From positions 1-64,000 of the forward strand of contig JAMLJA010000010.1 of NCBI GenBank assembly GCA_023953905.1: a stretch of 64,000 bases of DNA, read 5' to 3'. The position numbers were made by a program, and so were the translations under genes. This stretch comes from Rhizobiaceae bacterium (lineage in GTDB: Bacteria > Pseudomonadota > Alphaproteobacteria > Rhizobiales > Rhizobiaceae). The notes under the pieces were generated by a model. It did not search any database. It was given only the letters and a program-made list of their open reading frames with translations, and had not been told where the DNA came from. Shown here piece by piece: positions 63,390 to 64,000 of this stretch (the first letter of the stretch is position 1; each line of letters starts with the position of its first letter).

Positions 63390-64000
63390 TTGGGGGATCA
63401 TCTGATCGAGCACTGGCCTGGTGAGGGCGTTTGCATTCTGCGACTGAACAGGCCAGCGAAATACAACTCCCTGAGCACAGCCCTGACCGACGATCTGCGC
63501 ACTGCCCTGGTACGGATCAAGGAGCGCGGCGTTCGAGTACTGTTGCTGGCGGCTAATGGAAATGGATTCTGCGCCGGCGCGGACCTTTCAGAGCGCAAAA
63601 CTATGTCAGACGATCAAAAGTTCGCCCACAATCGTGCGATTTCCGGACTTGCGGACGATATCGCCGCACTGCCCTGCCCTACCATTGCCGGCCTGAACGG
63701 GCACGCGCTTGGCGGCGGCTGCGAGATCGCGCTCGCCTGCGATCTGCGTTTCATGGTGCGGAACGCGAAAATTGGCCTGACCGAGGCCCGGATCGGAGCC
63801 ATTCCCGGTGCCGGAGGTACCCAACGGCTGCCTCGCCTGATCGGAACCGCTCGCGCATTGGAGATGATGTATTCGGGCGAGCCGATCGAGGCGCCTCAAG
63901 CCGAAACCTGGGGCTTGGTCAACCGAACTTTCCCTGATGCAGCCGCGATGGAAGCCGCGATGCTCGAATTTGCCGCCCTCGTGTCACTGCGCTCCCGTCG
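63390..64000 (+). CDS. Enoyl-CoA hydratase/isomerase family protein (3' end outside the window)
   Basis: A crotonase-fold protein open to the window edge (about 203 codons). It starts at a TTG with AAGGAG 7 bp upstream, overlapping nothing. FCAGADLSERK is the oxyanion segment and ALGGGCEIALACD...LTEARIGAIPGAGGTQRLPR keeps both catalytic Glu positions of true hydratases. It continues the CoA-dependent pathway of the operon. Confidence 0.88.
   Translation, partial: MGDHLIEHWPGEGVCILRLNRPAKYNSLSTALTDDLRTALVRIKERGVRVLLLAANGNGFCAGADLSERKTMSDDQKFAHNRAISGLADDIAALPCPTIAGLNGHALGGGCEIALACDLRFMVRNAKIGLTEARIGAIPGAGGTQRLPRLIGTARALEMMYSGEPIEAPQAETWGLVNRTFPDAAAMEAAMLEFAALVSLRSR

Overview
The window is GC-rich DNA of an alphaproteobacterium, most likely from the Hyphomicrobiales (Mesorhizobium/Aminobacter-like). 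This rests on the many Liv-, Pot- and TRAP-type uptake systems, acyl-CoA catabolism genes, a BKACE enzyme, an MttB-family methyltransferase, and a rhizobial-style iron operator (TGA-N9-TCA) at the haem/siderophore genes. No rRNA, tRNA, CRISPR array or replication origin was recognised.

Region 1 (1-28.5 kb) is a large catabolic and uptake block: an operon of acyl-CoA dehydrogenase, SDR, amidohydrolase, enoyl-CoA hydratase and ADP-forming acyl-CoA synthetase; a Liv-type ABC transporter with a fused LivM-LivG; a dimethylformamidase-like two-subunit amidohydrolase with a divergent LysR regulator; a PaaK-like CoA ligase; a Pot-type ABC transporter behind a BKACE/enoyl-CoA hydratase/acyl-CoA dehydrogenase train; an XRE-cupin regulator; and SDR, acetoacetate-decarboxylase-like and acyl-CoA dehydrogenase genes. 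A 16-bp AT-rich palindrome (consensus GTTT-N8-AAAC, fuller form GTTTRATTTTNTAAAC) lies in front of six of these transcription units. I saw it nowhere else in the window. It suggests one unrecognised regulon, plausibly controlled by the XRE-cupin protein. This is the best candidate for an undescribed system.

Region 2 (28.8-38.5 kb) holds a CatB-type acetyltransferase, a haem/siderophore uptake island (ABC transporter, SAM methyltransferase, TonB receptor, siderophore-interacting reductase), a truncated tyrosine integrase, a ChaC-type gene and a probable gene remnant.

Region 3 (38.6-44.9 kb) is a methylated-amine/betaine demethylation operon: an MttB-family methyltransferase, an N-methylproline-demethylase-like flavoenzyme and an orphan family-5 binding protein, next to a LysR regulator. 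It is followed by about 1.5 kb of decayed DNA with an IS110 transposase fragment.

Region 4 (46.5-64 kb) has one long minus-strand transport operon (complete Liv ABC system followed by a complete TRAP system). Facing it is a set of degradation genes: two flavin ene-reductase types, an MBL-fold lactonase-like hydrolase, aldehyde and alcohol dehydrogenases, a CaiB-type CoA-transferase, an acetyl-CoA hydrolase-type CoA-transferase and an enoyl-CoA hydratase cut by the window edge. Together they look like import and beta-oxidation-like breakdown of an unsaturated or cyclic organic acid or alcohol.
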